64,000 nt of DNA from Pagrus major (lineage: Eukaryota > Chordata > Actinopteri > Spariformes > Sparidae): positions 3,008,618 to 3,072,617 of the forward strand of contig NC_133221.1 of assembly GCF_040436345.1 (NCBI RefSeq). The letters run 5' to 3'. Below, in pieces: positions 1 to 11,783 of the stretch; positions within the stretch are counted from its first letter, which is position 1, and each line of letters starts with the position of its first letter. Under the pieces are notes generated by a model. The model did not search any database and was not told the origin of the DNA. It was given only the letters and a program-made list of their open reading frames with translations. The translations under genes and the position numbers were made by a program.

Positions 1-261
1 TTATGTGTCTATTTTAGTGCAGATTTCTGTTCTACACATTTAAATGCAAATTATCACGTTTAATAGATAGTTCCTCATTGGCTATATAATTTCAGAAAAC
101 TTGTAATACAAAAAAATAAGTTTTATGGTGATATTTATTAGTTTAAATAATTCCACCCATTTACCCAAAGTGTCATTATTTATGTCTGAAGTTGTACAAT
201 AGTTTTATTATTTGAATATTTAAGTCTACAATTTCTGAAAATTCTGAAATAATTGACTTAA

Positions 262-654
262 AGGTGCAATATGTAAGAATTGTTCACCTGTTTAATTTAT
301 ACTCAAAACAAATACAGGCAGCATATAACCAGAGTTACTGCTAACTGCTGCTAACTGTATTCTGTTACATGCATGATTGTAGCTACTGTTACCGTGTTAG
401 CTAAGTTAGCTGTGAAGCTAGCCAGACAACCGGGGGAATGTTGGTGTTTACACTGCTTGCACAGGAGCTCCAGATTGCTGGGAGAAAGAGGTTTTCAGGC
501 CCAGTGCTAGCTGCTTTGCATGCTAACTTCTGTAGATCTGTCTAACAGAATACGTAGACATAGTTGACATATCGTCAACATTATTTCACTTTCTCTTAAT
601 AACTTTAGTTAATATTTGAATGGTTTAAAACAAAAATTCTGACATATTTCAATG
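262..654. repeat. TTAA-flanked MITE (piggyBac-like), upstream of CTL-A
   Basis: The left end reads aggtgcaatatgtaagaatt and the right end is its imperfect inverted match (reverse: cattgaaatatgtcagaatt). Both ends are bounded by TTAA (258-261 and 655-658), which is the target-site signature of piggyBac-type elements. There is no coding capacity inside. The same insertion is present at 10383-10775 beside CTL-B, so it predates the block duplication. The family assignment rests only on TTAA and the terminal inverted repeats. Confidence 0.6.
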
Positions 655-827
655 TTAATGTTAGTAATCAACTGTGGAAGTTTCATGGTGATGTCTATCA
701 GTTAAATCATTCACGTATTCACCTCTCGTGTCTTGCCAACCCCAGTGAATATGATGTAACACTTCTGACTCAGATTAGAGCCTCATCCTGTTATATTAGT
801 CTGTCTAACATGAAAACTGTGTTGCAG

Positions 828-1662
828 CCTGTCCTCCTGGTTGGAGTCTGTGTGGCTCGCGCTGTTTCATCGTTCAAGCCAGAAGACTGTCGATGGCTAA
901 TGCAGAGGTGCGTAGTTAATCGCTCTTTATTGGCCTTCAGGTAGTCGATGATCATGTTTTAGTTTGTATTTCTCTCCTCTATTATTATATTATTCTTCTC
1001 TGCGTACATGCTCTCACATGTTCCATATTGATTTTGTATCTCTGTTTTCTTCCACCGTCTCCTCCATCAGCGCAACTGCATTCGTCTTGGTGGGAACCTG
1101 GCCTCAATCCACAGCTTCAGTGATGACTCCTTCATTAGGGGACTGATTAGAAGAGCCTGTGGCTCTGATGTGCGTACCTGGATTGGGCTGTTTGATGCAA
1201 TTCAGGTGAGTCCTTTTTACACTTGTAGACTACAGACAAATCTGTAACCTGCAATCAATGCAGCTGTTCAGCAATCAGCTTTCTCTTCCAGGAGGGAATG
1301 TGGCTGTGGACTGATGGGTCGAGGGTCGTCTTCACTCGCTGGGCTCGCAGGGAGCCCAACAACTCCGGTGGAAAAGAACACTGTGTCGAGATCAACTTCA
1401 GAGGTACGAATATTATTTCCAAACTTCCTAATGGTATTTTTTATTGAGAAGAAACATGGATAAAAATTGTGTTCATGTTTTTCTTTATTTGTCTGCAGAA
1501 CAAGCATTATATTTAAATGCACTCTGATCAGTTCGACAAGTTATTAACTGAAAAGACGTTTGTGCTCTTGTACTCAGCGACTCTTTTCCTTTTACAGGGG
1601 GCAATTGGAACGATAGACCATGTAAGGATGTGTTGCCTTCTGTTTGTGTGAGGAGACACTGA
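828..1662 (+). CDS. CTL-A: single-domain soluble C-type lectin (partial, 5' exons off the left edge)
   Basis: Four exons are in the window: 828-907, 1071-1205, 1292-1403 and 1598-1662 (stop TGA at 1660-1662). All have AG/GT borders and phases that join. They encode one complete CTLD: the opening CPPGWSLCGSRCF, the RNCIRLGGNLASIHS helix region, WIGL, a sugar-binding loop with EPN, and WND before the last cysteine pair. EPN/WND is the calcium-dependent mannose-type combination in this family. The protein would be secreted, because its twin CTL-B has a signal peptide; the corresponding first exons here must lie left of position 1. It resembles ladderlectin/nattectin-type fish lectins. It differs from CTL-B almost only in the sugar-binding loops. 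A polyadenylation signal aataaa is at 1984-1989. Confidence 0.87.
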
Positions 1663-1983
1663 TGCCTCCATCCTCCATCTGCCCTCATGTGTACCGAGAT
1701 GATGCCACTTCCACCACGACGACGTTACTTTGTCTTTGATGTTACACTTAAATAGTAGCAAACTTTCTCTGATGATTCACTTTTCATTTAATGTTTCAAA
1801 TCAAAATACCACCAGATCAGTAAATGGCAGCATAGGAAATTGCCTCACTAAACTATGATTTAAAAACTTGCTCTCAAGTGAGCGGGACAAAATGATTTTT
1901 CTTGTGATTTTTCTCATTTACTGTCATATATTCACTATCTTTAATCTCAATCGTAATCAATACAAAAAACAAAAATACACTGA

Positions 1984-1989
1984 AATAAA
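1984..1989 (+). terminator. polyadenylation signal of CTL-A
   Basis: AATAAA lies 322 bases after the CTL-A stop codon. The equivalent hexamer is kept after CTL-B (12090-12095). Confidence 0.55.
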
Positions 1990-2694
1990 AATAATCTTTA
2001 AGCATAATGTGTTTCTGTAATGTTGTTTGTGTGTGTGTGTGTTTGTGGAAGACTTGTATTTGGTGACCAGACTGTCACACTTACTGTCAGAGAGGTGAAA
2101 CTATCAGACACACTTTGACAGACAAAACTCACAGCAGAGATGTAAAAAGTATTTTTAACTTACAGCCCCCCTCCATTGTATTTTGATATTTTTATGATAT
2201 TTCTGAGTCCTTTCTTGGCAGTGTTGATGAGGCAAATATTTTCAGACAAATCACATAATTTTGTGCTCAGAGTCACTAAATTTAAGCTGTTGCTAATATA
2301 GAATAATATATTCAGCAGATAAGTTGTCTAGTGGCAGTAAATGTTTTTTTAGCTGTCAGAAGCTCTGTAAGTGCTTCTGTCATTGATCTATACGAGTCCA
2401 AACACACTGAATTATTTATCTGTTTATCTCACCTGAATTTTTCTAACTCAACATAAGTCTGCAGATGACCTGTAACTGCCCCTGTTAGCTGTAAACAGCA
2501 TATAAACAGCATATAGTCTTAAATAGCCCAAGTTGTAATTTAATAACATCACTGAAAATGAAAACTGTACACATGTTTTTCTGATTAAATATCCAGGCGC
2601 CTGGGGAAAAAATAAAAACTTTGACATCACAAGCTTTTATTCACAACTCTGACTGAAGTATTTTCTCTAAATAAGTTAATTTCATAAACACAAT

Positions 2695-3795
2695 GGGTCT
2701 CATTCATGAAACGTTAGTAAATTTGTGCGTAGATTTGCACATAAAAGCCTACGCTACTAAAAACCTACTCCGGATTCATGAACACCGCGGGAAATTCAGA
2801 TCTGATCGTAAACACGTGTGTATGATCGTGAATGCCAATCCATCGTAAAGTGACAGCGCGCTCCCGGTAATCAGCTATTAGCATAAATCCCCGCCCATGA
2901 ATTGCCAATGACTGGATAAGGAGGTGTAGATGCATCCAGTCGACCTGTCAGTCATGGCGCAAACGAAGAAAGGGAGAGAAAGAAAAAAGAACTTTGCGGA
3001 AGCGGAGATAGAAATACTTTTGGGTGAAGTGGAATTAAGAAATTTTTTTTTATTTTCATCGGTTAGCAGTGGTGTGACAGGGACAGGCAAAGCGAAGGCC
3101 TGGAGGGAGGTGACAGATGCCGTCAATATTGTCTCTGTAGTCCAAAGAACCATGTCCGAGGTGAAGCGTAAATGGTTTGACATGAAACTGGAGGCAAAGA
3201 AACGCATAACCTCACACAAAAGAAATATATCAGCCACAGGAGGAGGAGGCTCACAGTCGCAGCTATCAACTGCAGACGAGCGCATCGCGGGGATAACTGG
3301 GGAGACCTCTCTGTCAGGAATTATACCTGGCGGAGACAGCGACATGCCTCCACTGGAGCCTATATTTTTATTATCATCATTCAACATGTAGAAAGAACGT
3401 GTAATCTATTGAGTTGATTTACATGGATAATTCACAATCATGAACCTAATCTGGATCTTAAACCTGCCAATTGCCAACTACTTTAACTAAATGTGTTATA
3501 TTTTTATCATATGTTTAGGCTATATCACGTGTTTCAAAGGCATCTGTGTATTGTGTACATAACAGAGCGCAATATGAATTTAAATTGTAATTTCCAATAG
3601 TGACAAGCATTATTTATGTGCATTCTTAAATTTACACAAGCACTACGCGTGGTCAGCAGCATGTGTAGATTTTGTTAGTAGCTACGAAAAGATCGGAGCT
3701 ACTAAAATATTGATGAATGCGAGATGCACGTAAATTTCCGTCTGCGAACAGTTTACACACAAATTCGTTCTGCTCACATTTCATGAATGAGACCC
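2695..3795 (+). mobile_element. PIF/Harbinger-like DNA transposon, transposase lost, Myb-like gene kept
   Basis: Perfect 17-bp terminal inverted repeats (gggtctcattcatgaaa at 2695-2711, reverse complement at 3779-3795) bound about 1.1 kb. The flanking 3-bp direct repeat aat (2692-2694, 3796-3798) is a single aat in the uninterrupted CTL-B block near 12970. A 3-bp target duplication plus an internal Myb/SANT-like gene fits PIF/Harbinger elements, which encode a Myb-like partner and a DDE transposase; no transposase reading frame is present. The insertion is only in the first block, so it postdates that duplication. Confidence 0.75.
2954..3391 (+). CDS. Myb/SANT-like DNA-binding protein of the Harbinger-like element
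   Basis: An uninterrupted frame of 145 codons from the ATG in gtcatggcgc (an in-frame ATG at 2930 would add 8 residues). After a basic N-terminus (KKGRERKKNF) comes a Myb/SANT-like trihelix: AEIEILLGEV, then KAWREVTDAVN, then RTMSEVKRKWFDMK with the conserved tryptophans. This pattern is known from the Myb-like second proteins of Harbinger transposons and from domesticated NAIF1-like relatives. In the family it brings the transposase to the element ends in the nucleus. The C-terminal half is Gly/Ser-rich and acidic. The frame sits inside intact terminal repeats and is not a host gene. Whether it is expressed is unknown. Confidence 0.7.
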   Translation: MAQTKKGRERKKNFAEAEIEILLGEVELRNFFLFSSVSSGVTGTGKAKAWREVTDAVNIVSVVQRTMSEVKRKWFDMKLEAKKRITSHKRNISATGGGGSQSQLSTADERIAGITGETSLSGIIPGGDSDMPPLEPIFLLSSFNM

Positions 3796-4538
3796 AATGA
3801 TTCTGTATGAATGAGGGCCTAAGGCAGCGCAGTGCAAATAATAATCCACCCACACACACGTAACAGTTTATAAACCTGTCCTTTGAGAACCACATGTTTC
3901 TGAAAAAGTCAGAAAAGCAGCCTGTTTTCAGTTTGTGATGATGATTCCAGCTCATCTAGAGGGTTTTTAAAGAGGTTTTTAGCTCCATAAGAGGAGAATT
4001 TTCTGGACTCATCAAGGATCACTTCATCTCTGTTTATCACAAACATACAAAATCAGCACATCTGTAGATGCATGGTTTTTACTGGACAGGAAGGGGATGT
4101 AATATTGTAACCTGAGAAGTAACTCAGCTGCCAGACAAATGTAGTGAATAAAAAGTACTGTTGATGAAGGTTCTCAGTCATCAGGGTCATGGTAAATCTA
4201 AGTGCTGATACGACTCAATGCTAAAGCTTTCTAACCACAACCAACAGTACATTTGGTGTTGGACGACCTAAATAAACCGTTCAATCCATGTCGAGGCATA
4301 CAGAGACTTTCTACAGGAACCTAGTTGAATATTTCCCAGTGACATTTATTTTCCTGATCATATGTAGGATCAGAGCTCTGTGGGTTGGATAAAGGAAGTT
4401 GCAGCGTACCAAAAATGTTCTTTTAATTTTCGTATTTTATGACAAAAACAAGTCCATTGTCATAGATCATAGTTTCTTATATCCACTAAATACTGTCACT
4501 CTTTCAGTCTTATTTTTTGATTTCACTGTCTGTAACAG

Positions 4539-4674
4539 ATGGCGGTGTGATCGGTGTGCAGGCAGCTCTGTATGGACGTGCAGACAGAGAGACCTGCAGT
4601 GAGGGAAGACCTGCACAACAGCTCACCAACACAAAGTGCTCTCAGCAGGGCACTGTGGACGTCCTCAGGAGGAG
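4539..4674 (+). pseudogene. RBL1: orphan exon of an L-rhamnose-binding lectin
   Basis: A single 136-bp exon (AG before 4539, GT after 4674) encodes the middle of a SUEL/Gal-lectin domain: [19 protein letters not shown] through [16 protein letters not shown], including the diagnostic YGR motif. It is nearly identical to RBL2 exon 14969-15104. The segment matching RBL2 13460-14637, with promoter, start codon and first three exons, is missing here (junction near 4195-4215). Downstream similarity stops near 5020, before the CDGKRVCEL exon. With neither 5' nor 3' partners it cannot encode a lectin. I read it as a remnant of the duplicated CTL-RBL block. Confidence 0.85.
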
Positions 4675-7600
4675 GTAGGCACAATAAAGTCCAAACTGTC
4701 CTCATGTGCATCTTTGATTAAAGCAACACTATGTTGTTTTTTGTTCCATTTGGCGCAACACACCTGTCATAAAAACAAATACCAGGTGATTGTAACAGTT
4801 TCTCAGATGAAATGTTACCTTACGTGCTAACTACAAACAACAGTCAGCAAGTAGCAACAATGCTGCGTCTTGAAGTGAACATGCATGCTTTTTCCCACGC
4901 TGCAGTCAAAGGTTTCACAGGTCTCCTCAGACATTGTCCTCTTTGGTCTCCTCACCTCTGTCATGATGTCTGTAGAGGCTGCTGAGCCTGGGTATGTTGC
5001 CCACTCTACGGAGGGTTGATCCAATGTAAACATTTGACATGAAGCCAAATTCCAGACCGGACTAGTAATACAGAATTTTAGCACTAGGTGGCGTACGTGA
5101 CTCAGCCTCTTCTGAGTGGAACTTACTGAGTGCAGTGGCACCACAATCTGTGTCAGGCATGTTCAATCTGAAAACTGTGAAATCTTTGAGGTACATTTTC
5201 TCTGGTTAGGTGGGGGTGTCAGAGGTGTGACCCACTCAGTAGTCGTGCACTGATGAGAGCAGCCCTCGCCCCTTTTTAGGGTGAAACCAGCCCCTTGAAT
5301 TTGACTGGCAGTAAATGGCTATTAGGAGCCTGAATCTGATGGCCAGTCAGGCAAACAATGATGTTATGTTGTTGTTGATCTACAGTCTGCGTCACTATAC
5401 AGTATAGAAAAAATGTAAATAAAAACAAAGAACAACTGATGTGTTAAAAAAATGAACTCATTCTAAAAATAGAGCTTTGTCCTCTTCATGTTTTTGTTTT
5501 TGTCAGATTAATATGGTTGTATCTGTATCTGCCACAACAAACAGATAATTATCTATTAAAAAAATAGATTCATGTTATTGGCCTTCTTCACATGGTCCTT
5601 TCCTTTTCACTGATGTAGTTTGACCCGCAGCTGTGGCAAGTGATGTCATCCACCACCCCAGTTTTCCCACCTGGGGGGTGTTTAGGATGTAACAGCAGAG
5701 ATATTGGCTACATCTTCTGACTGTCCAGTCTGTGAACAGTCCCTGTTGGGTTAGTAGTGTCAGTTCTGGTCTTGAATCTCAGTGGAGGATTCCCGTCGTG
5801 TGTCATCCACAGAAGAAGTCCATGGGATACGACCAAAAGCTTCGGCAACGGCTAAATAAGTTATCTTACCCCACGATCATTAATGAATGCTCAATATCAC
5901 ATTATGTCTTTTTAATGCACAGTAGGCTTGCATCCCTCTACATCAGGCCTATTCAACTTCTTTTGTAGAAGGGTCAGATTTGAAATAAGTGACGTGCTAA
6001 GGGGCCGGACTTTTACGTTACCTATATCTGCCCTTTACAACTTGTAATTTAAATGTGTTAAAACAATGTACTCATAGTTTTCACAATTGAAAGAGAAATT
6101 ATGTGTACAAAAGTGCAGAAGAAGAAAAAAACAATTCACCTTTTTAATCTTAGATGTAGGTTGTCAGCTTGATTTTTGTGGTTGTACAGTTGTCAACAGT
6201 TTTACATACACTTGTAAAGAACATGTATATCATGGCAGTCAGGTGAGGCAGTTCAGAGGAGAAAGTAAATACAAAGCTCACTCTCTCTGGAGCCGCTGCC
6301 CGGCTCACATCAGAAGGGGGATATTCTTCCCTTCTTCTCTTTGTTGTCTTTTTCCCCGCAGGTTTTTTCAGTGCTGGGGTTTTGTTTTGTTAGTTTGTTT
6401 TTAGTTTGGGTTGGAGATCACCGGTAGTCCAGCTTTTGGTTTTCTTTGGTTCATTTAGGGTTAGATTACTTTATCCTTTCCCTTTTTGATAGTTTAGAGG
6501 GGATAGCTGGGTGCGACGGCCCACTGCGTGGCTGGCTCAGTGATTTCCCCTTCTTTTGTTGATTTCAGCTGGGATCTCCATCCTCTTTTGGTAGGTACTT
6601 TGCTTGAGCGTCAGTGAATGATTTAAAATAAACTTTTGTTCAACTGTTCATTTGGTGTCTGAGCGTCCTTTTAAATATGTTGCACCCTCTCTGCGAGCCT
6701 TTAGGTTAGAGGGTCCGTAACAGACAGGAAATGAGAGAAATAACAGGTTAGTACGGTGGTGCACATACCTACTGTGTATACATATGAAGTATTCATTACC
6801 TTCGCATATATTTATTTATATACATGCCATCTGCACATGCCTACACACAAACACAAGAAGAAAAAGTGACCCAAACTCCTCGACTGAATGTGTCAATATT
6901 ATTAAACTGTGTTCCACAATCTGTTTATTCCATCTTATCAAATATTCCATATTTGAAACAGGCGTATATTGTTGGCAGTTACTGGAAATACGGCACACAT
7001 GTAGACATTTGACTTGTTTCAGATACCACGACTGAACTGCAGATTAAATATGGCTTTAAGAGATAAGGGAGGACAGTATGCCAACAGCTTTGACTGCTTG
7101 GAACGAATCCACGACAGAAGACACATGATTTGTTTGTTTTAGATTTGTTTTCAGGTACATTTTCTCTGGTATAGTGGGTGTGTCAACAGCCAGTAGTCCT
7201 GCATGAGCAGATCTAGCTCCTGTTTTGTTTGACTATATTTGACTTTGTCATGCTCTCGTTCATATGATGTGTTTGCAGAAGCATGTGCTCTACTGCAATG
7301 ATGACAGTTAAGGTTCAGTCAGCTAGATCACAGGCTCAAACTTGGCAGTGTAACACACAGTGCTGAAACTGCTTTATTGAGTTACAATGTTCACTGTATA
7401 AAAAACATCGTTTTCTGATTCCAGCTTCTTAAAAGTAAATATTTTATATTTATTTTTTTATTCCGTTGATGCATGTTTGGATGATTCTGCATAACGACAG
7501 CAGATTCAATGATGACAAGCCAGAAGAATGACATTTGAAAGTAGTTTTATGCCTGCGCTGGTGATCGCTCTGGCTGGAGGCGTTTTGTTTTCAGGTTTTC

Positions 7601-8330
7601 CATATATACGTATGTCCCGATGTTGTGAACCCAACATCTTAGGAACACCTCGAGGGAATTTCCCCACAGTTGGCAGAAACGTCCACTTGGACCCAAGGAT
7701 GGACTGATTTGACTTTGGTGGTGTCATGTTGCTGATCACATACAAAGATTATAACTGTTTGTTTTTTTTTGTCTTAATGAATGAATCTTTGTTTTGCTGA
7801 TATTGATTTTCAGGTGATTGTTGTTGCACCATGTGGTGAAGCTCTCTATCGGTCCTCTGTAAAAATGGCCTCCAAGTGTAGCCGGCATGTGTCTGACTGG
7901 AAGTTATTCTCTGGAATCACACAGGTCAATACTGCTACTTCCTGTTGCGTGGAGGCAAACAAACGCAAGGCGGCAATTATAGTTTTAGTTTGTGAAGATC
8001 ACATTACCAGAAAGAGGCGACAGTTTGTCCTTTGGGAGGAAACTTTATTTATTTTGTGCACCAACATATTGATACTAGAATCAAATTTCATATGAACCGC
8101 CACTATGTGTAACTGTAGAAGGTGTACTGTGACAGTTAACACTATTGTTTTGACGGCGTATCGTTTGGAGCTGATGTCTCAAGTAACCAGAATGTTTGTT
8201 TAAAATTGTTTAAGGAACAAATTTACTCAAGGCTGTGGCAATATGTAACACAATATTCACTAAAACAACAGACAGTCTCGTGGTCAGTGGATGACGAGAA
8301 AGATGAGGAAACAAGCACCCAGAAAAACTA
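4675..8330. other. Intergenic stretch between RBL1 and CTL-B
   Basis: No convincing gene was found on either strand. Similarity to the RBL2 intron fades by about 5020. A diffuse duplicated motif (around ggtacattttctctggt) occurs near 5190 and 7155. A probable solo LTR lies at about 6240-6722. The remaining short open frames have no recognisable domain or splice context. Confidence 0.5.
6240..6722 (+). mobile_element. Probable solo LTR of a Gypsy-type retroelement (fossil)
   Basis: The block ends in ggtccgtaaca and has LTR-like organisation: pyrimidine-rich U3-like part, an aataaa signal near 6630 followed by a GT-rich stretch, then a terminal ...CA. No internal coding region adjoins it. The left boundary and target duplication are not clear. 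Treated as an old solo LTR. Confidence 0.4.
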
Positions 8331-8410
8331 TATAAAGGCCGTGTTCCCTTTGCCAAGACATCCTTCAACCTGCTACTGCACGAGCAACTTCATCTGATCA
8401 TCATAACACG
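8331..8410 (+). promoter_or_regulatory. CTL-B core promoter and non-coding first exon
   Basis: A clear TATA box (tatataaagg, TATAAA at 8331-8336) is followed about 75 bases later by a splice donor (acacg|gtaagg, exon end 8410). The next acceptor with an ATG is at 9421. A start site near 8360 would give a short untranslated exon ahead of the signal-peptide exon. Confidence 0.6.
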
Positions 8411-8911
8411 GTAAGGTTTTAACTTTGTCTTTCATCACAGCACCAGCTTCACAGAAAAGACTCTGCTTCTACTATTGATTACTGCAATTACCCAGTGCTG
8501 ATTTACAGTTAATCGTAGAAAAACAAAATATATCAGCTGATTGCATTGTGTCCACTTAATGAGGCCGTCTCTTTTTAGGGTGTAGTTGTTTACAGTTCTA
8601 CCTTCCCTTCCAAAAAAGAAGTTTATTTGAGTGTGCTATTTATATTTTCAGTTTATTTTTCATGCACTTATCAGAGATAAACGTAACAAAACTATACATA
8701 AGTATACACGGTTTATACTGACAAGTGTATAGAAGAGTTTAAGAATATTTGGATCATACATATTACTTAATATTTGCTCAAGAATTAACTTAATCAATTT
8801 TTTTGTGTGTTTCACTGTATCCATTTATTTTTATATATAAGAATGTAAAATTATACCTAAATAAACACCCCGTGGTACTTTAAAGTACAAAATACTATAT
8901 ACAAATATTAA

Positions 8912-9224
8912 AGGGGCACTATGTTGTTTTGGAGAAGAAATTCAAACTCAGAATTGTTAAATGTACAATATTACTGAGGTAATAATACAATCTCAGAAAC
9001 ATTGATTTCTTTTCCATCAGTGAATAAACAAGCTGTTCTCAGAGGAAAATAAGGTCCCAGAACACTGTTTGAAGCTAGAAAGGTGGCAGGGTCCGCCACC
9101 TATAAACAAAGTAAAACAGTATAAATTGTGTTGTCCTTGTTTGTTTAGGCAGAAAAAAAAATCAGCCAATGAAGATCTTTCTCTGCTGATTTAAAATTCT
9201 TCACCAAAACTACAGAATGCTCCT
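8912..9224 (+). repeat. piggyBac-derived MITE copy in CTL-B intron 1
   Basis: It starts aggggcactatgttgttttg and ends in the inverted match ...aaaactacagaatgctcct. It is bounded by TTAA at 8908-8911 and 9225-9228. It is the same family as the element fused to the KDEL lectin stop codons (38091-38458) and is non-coding. Confidence 0.75.
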
Positions 9225-9422
9225 TTAACCTATGTTGATAGAGTTCATTTCAAGAAAACAAGTATACCTGCAGTATAAAGTAGAACCTGTAGTTTAATGA
9301 GTGTGTACTTTATCATGTACTTTCACAAACTGAAGTATATAACCAGTACCTATAAGTTACTGCAGTTTTGATTGTCAGTTGATTTCTGAACAACATAACT
9401 TCTTTAATATGTCTTTCTAGAG

Positions 9423-11783
9423 ATGGCATCAGCTCTTCCTCTCATTGTGCTCCTCTGTTTGACCGTTGGACTGTTGAACGTAAGTGATGATGCATCTTGC
9501 AAGAGTTTTTAAATCATTTGTTTTATTCATAAGACCTACATTAAACCCTTTCTACTTCTCTGACATTATTATTTCATCCTCAGCAGTATGAAATTCTCAC
9601 TTTATGTCCCTTCTTCACAATAATAATCAGTCTTCTCCGTCTACCTCTACTTCTTAATTTAACTACAACAACTACCTTCCAAGCTGATTTAATGAATGTC
9701 TTGTTCATGTTCACAGGTGTCCACTGCTAAAGGTAGGTAGCTGCAACCTTCAACTGTGTCCAGTGGCAGAAGTTCATCCAGAACACATTACATCATCTGG
9801 TTTGCTCGAGTCATTACACAGAGCAGTTCACCAACACACCACCACCGACTCTGATCAATGCACAAAATGCTGTTGTCACTCTGTGATGGAGCGATAAAAT
9901 TACTCAATGTCATCAGACTGTTTATATGAACCTCTGACACAAATTATTTCACGTCAGCCCAAGTGATTACAGCAGCTTTCAAGTTATTCTGATGTTGTGG
10001 GAGGGTGTTAAAGTTTATTTCTCTTAAAGGAGAGACACTACAGGAGAAGCCATCATATATTCATACATTAATCCATAACATGTCTTCTTTCAGACTCAAG
10101 AAAACAACTAAAATACACATTTATGTGTCTATTTTAGTCCAGATTTCTGTTTTAGACATTTAAATGCAAATGATTGCTTGTTTAATAGATAGTTCCTCAT
10201 TGGCTATATAATTTCAGAAAACTTGTAATACAAAAAAATAAGTTTTATGGTGATATTTATTAGTTAAACAATTCCACCCATTTACCCAAAGTGTCATTAT
10301 TTATTTCTGAAGTTGTACAATAGTTTTATTATTTGCATATTTAAGTCTACAATTTCTGAAAACTCTGAAATAATTGACTTAAAGGTGCAATATGTAAGAA
10401 TTGTTCACCTGTTTAATTTATACTCAAAACAAATACAGGCAGCATATAACCAGAGTTACTGCTAACTGCTGCTAACTGTATTCTGTTACATGCATGATTG
10501 TAGCTACTGTTACCGTGTTAGCTAAGTTAGCCGTGAAGCTAGCCAGACAACCGGGGGAATGTTGGTGTTTACACTGCTTGCACAGGAGCTTCAGATTGCT
10601 GGGAGAAAGAGGTTTTCAGGCCCAGTGCTAGCTGCTTTGCATGCTAACTTCTGTAGATCTGTCTAACAGAATACGTAGACATAGTTGACATAACGTCAAC
10701 ATTATTTCACTTTCTCTTAATAACTTTAGTTAATGTTTGAATGGTTTAAAACAAAAATTCTGACATATTTCAATGTTAATGTTAGTAATCAACTGTGGAA
10801 GTTTCATGGTGATGTCTATCAGTTAAATCATTCACGTATTCACCTCTCGTGTCTTGCCAACCCCAGTGAATATGATGTAACACTTCTGACTCAGATTAGA
10901 GACTCATCCTGTTATATTAGTCTGTCTAACATGAAAACTGTGTTGCAGCCTGTCCTCCTGGTTGGAGTCTGTGTGGCTCGCGCTGTTTCATCGTTCAAGC
11001 CAGAAGACTGACGATGGCTGATGCAGAGGTGCGTAGTTAATCGCTCTTTATTGGCCTTCAGGTAGTCGATGATCATGTTTTAGTTTGTATTTCTCTCCTC
11101 TATTATTATATTATTCTTCTCTGCGTACATGCTCTCACATGTTCCATATTGATTTTGTATCTCTGTTTTCTTCCACCGTCTCCTCCATCAGCGCAACTGC
11201 ATTCGTCTTGGTGGGAACCTGGCCTCAATCCACAGCTTCAGTGATGACTCCTTCATTAGGGGACTGATTAGAAGAGCCTGTGGCTCTGATGTGCGTACCT
11301 GGATTGGGCTGTTTGATGCAATTCAGGTGAGTCCTTTTTACACTTGTAGACTACAGACAAATCTGTAACCTGCAATCAATGCAGCTGTTCAGCAATCAGC
11401 TTTCTCTTCCAGGAGGGAATGTGGCTGTGGACTGATGGGTCGAGGGTCGTCTTCACTCGCTGGCATTCCAAGGAGCCCAACAACTCCGGTGGAAAAGAAC
11501 ACTGTGTCGAGATCAACTTCAGAGGTACGAATATTATTTCTAAACTTCCTAATGGTATTTTTTATTGAGAAGAAACATGGATAAAAATTGTGTTCATGTT
11601 TTTCTTTATTTGTCTGCAGAACAAGCATTATATTTAAATGCACTCTGATCAGTTCGACAAGTTATTAACTGAAAAGACGTTTGTGCTCTTGTACTCAGCG
11701 ACTCTTTTCCTTTTACAGGGGACTACTGGAATGATGTACCATGTAGCCAGAGGTGGCCTTCTGTTTGTGTGAGGAGACGTTGA
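9423..11783 (+). CDS. CTL-B: secreted single-domain C-type lectin, complete
   Basis: Coding exons are 9423-9479, 9717-9732, 10949-11028, 11192-11326, 11413-11524 and 11719-11783 (154 aa). The start ATG follows an acceptor (ctag|ag) downstream of the non-coding first exon. The N-terminus MASALPLIVLLCLTVGLLN is a typical signal peptide, and VSTAK follows before the CTLD. The domain runs CPPGWSLCGSRCF, GGNLASIHS, WIGLFDAIQ, WLWTDGS, EPNNSGGKEHC, WND, and ends SVCVRRR. EPN and WND predict calcium-dependent mannose-type binding. The fold is that of soluble fish lectins of the ladderlectin/nattectin group. The upstream TATA box and downstream aataaa (12090) complete the unit. Compared with CTL-A, flanking introns are almost identical while residues before EPN and around WND differ sharply. 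Confidence 0.9.
10383..10775. repeat. TTAA-flanked MITE, copy in CTL-B intron
   Basis: This is the direct counterpart of 262-654 within the duplicated block, with the same ends and TTAA borders. It lies in the intron between exons 9717-9732 and 10949-11028. Confidence 0.6.

Noticed and set aside
2878-3387. 169-codon minus-strand frame in the Harbinger-like element
   Set aside because: It is the antisense shadow of the Myb-like gene, with no recognisable domain.
7781-8095. 104-codon plus-strand frame upstream of CTL-B
   Set aside because: No domain, no splice partners and not shared with the other block. Treated as chance.
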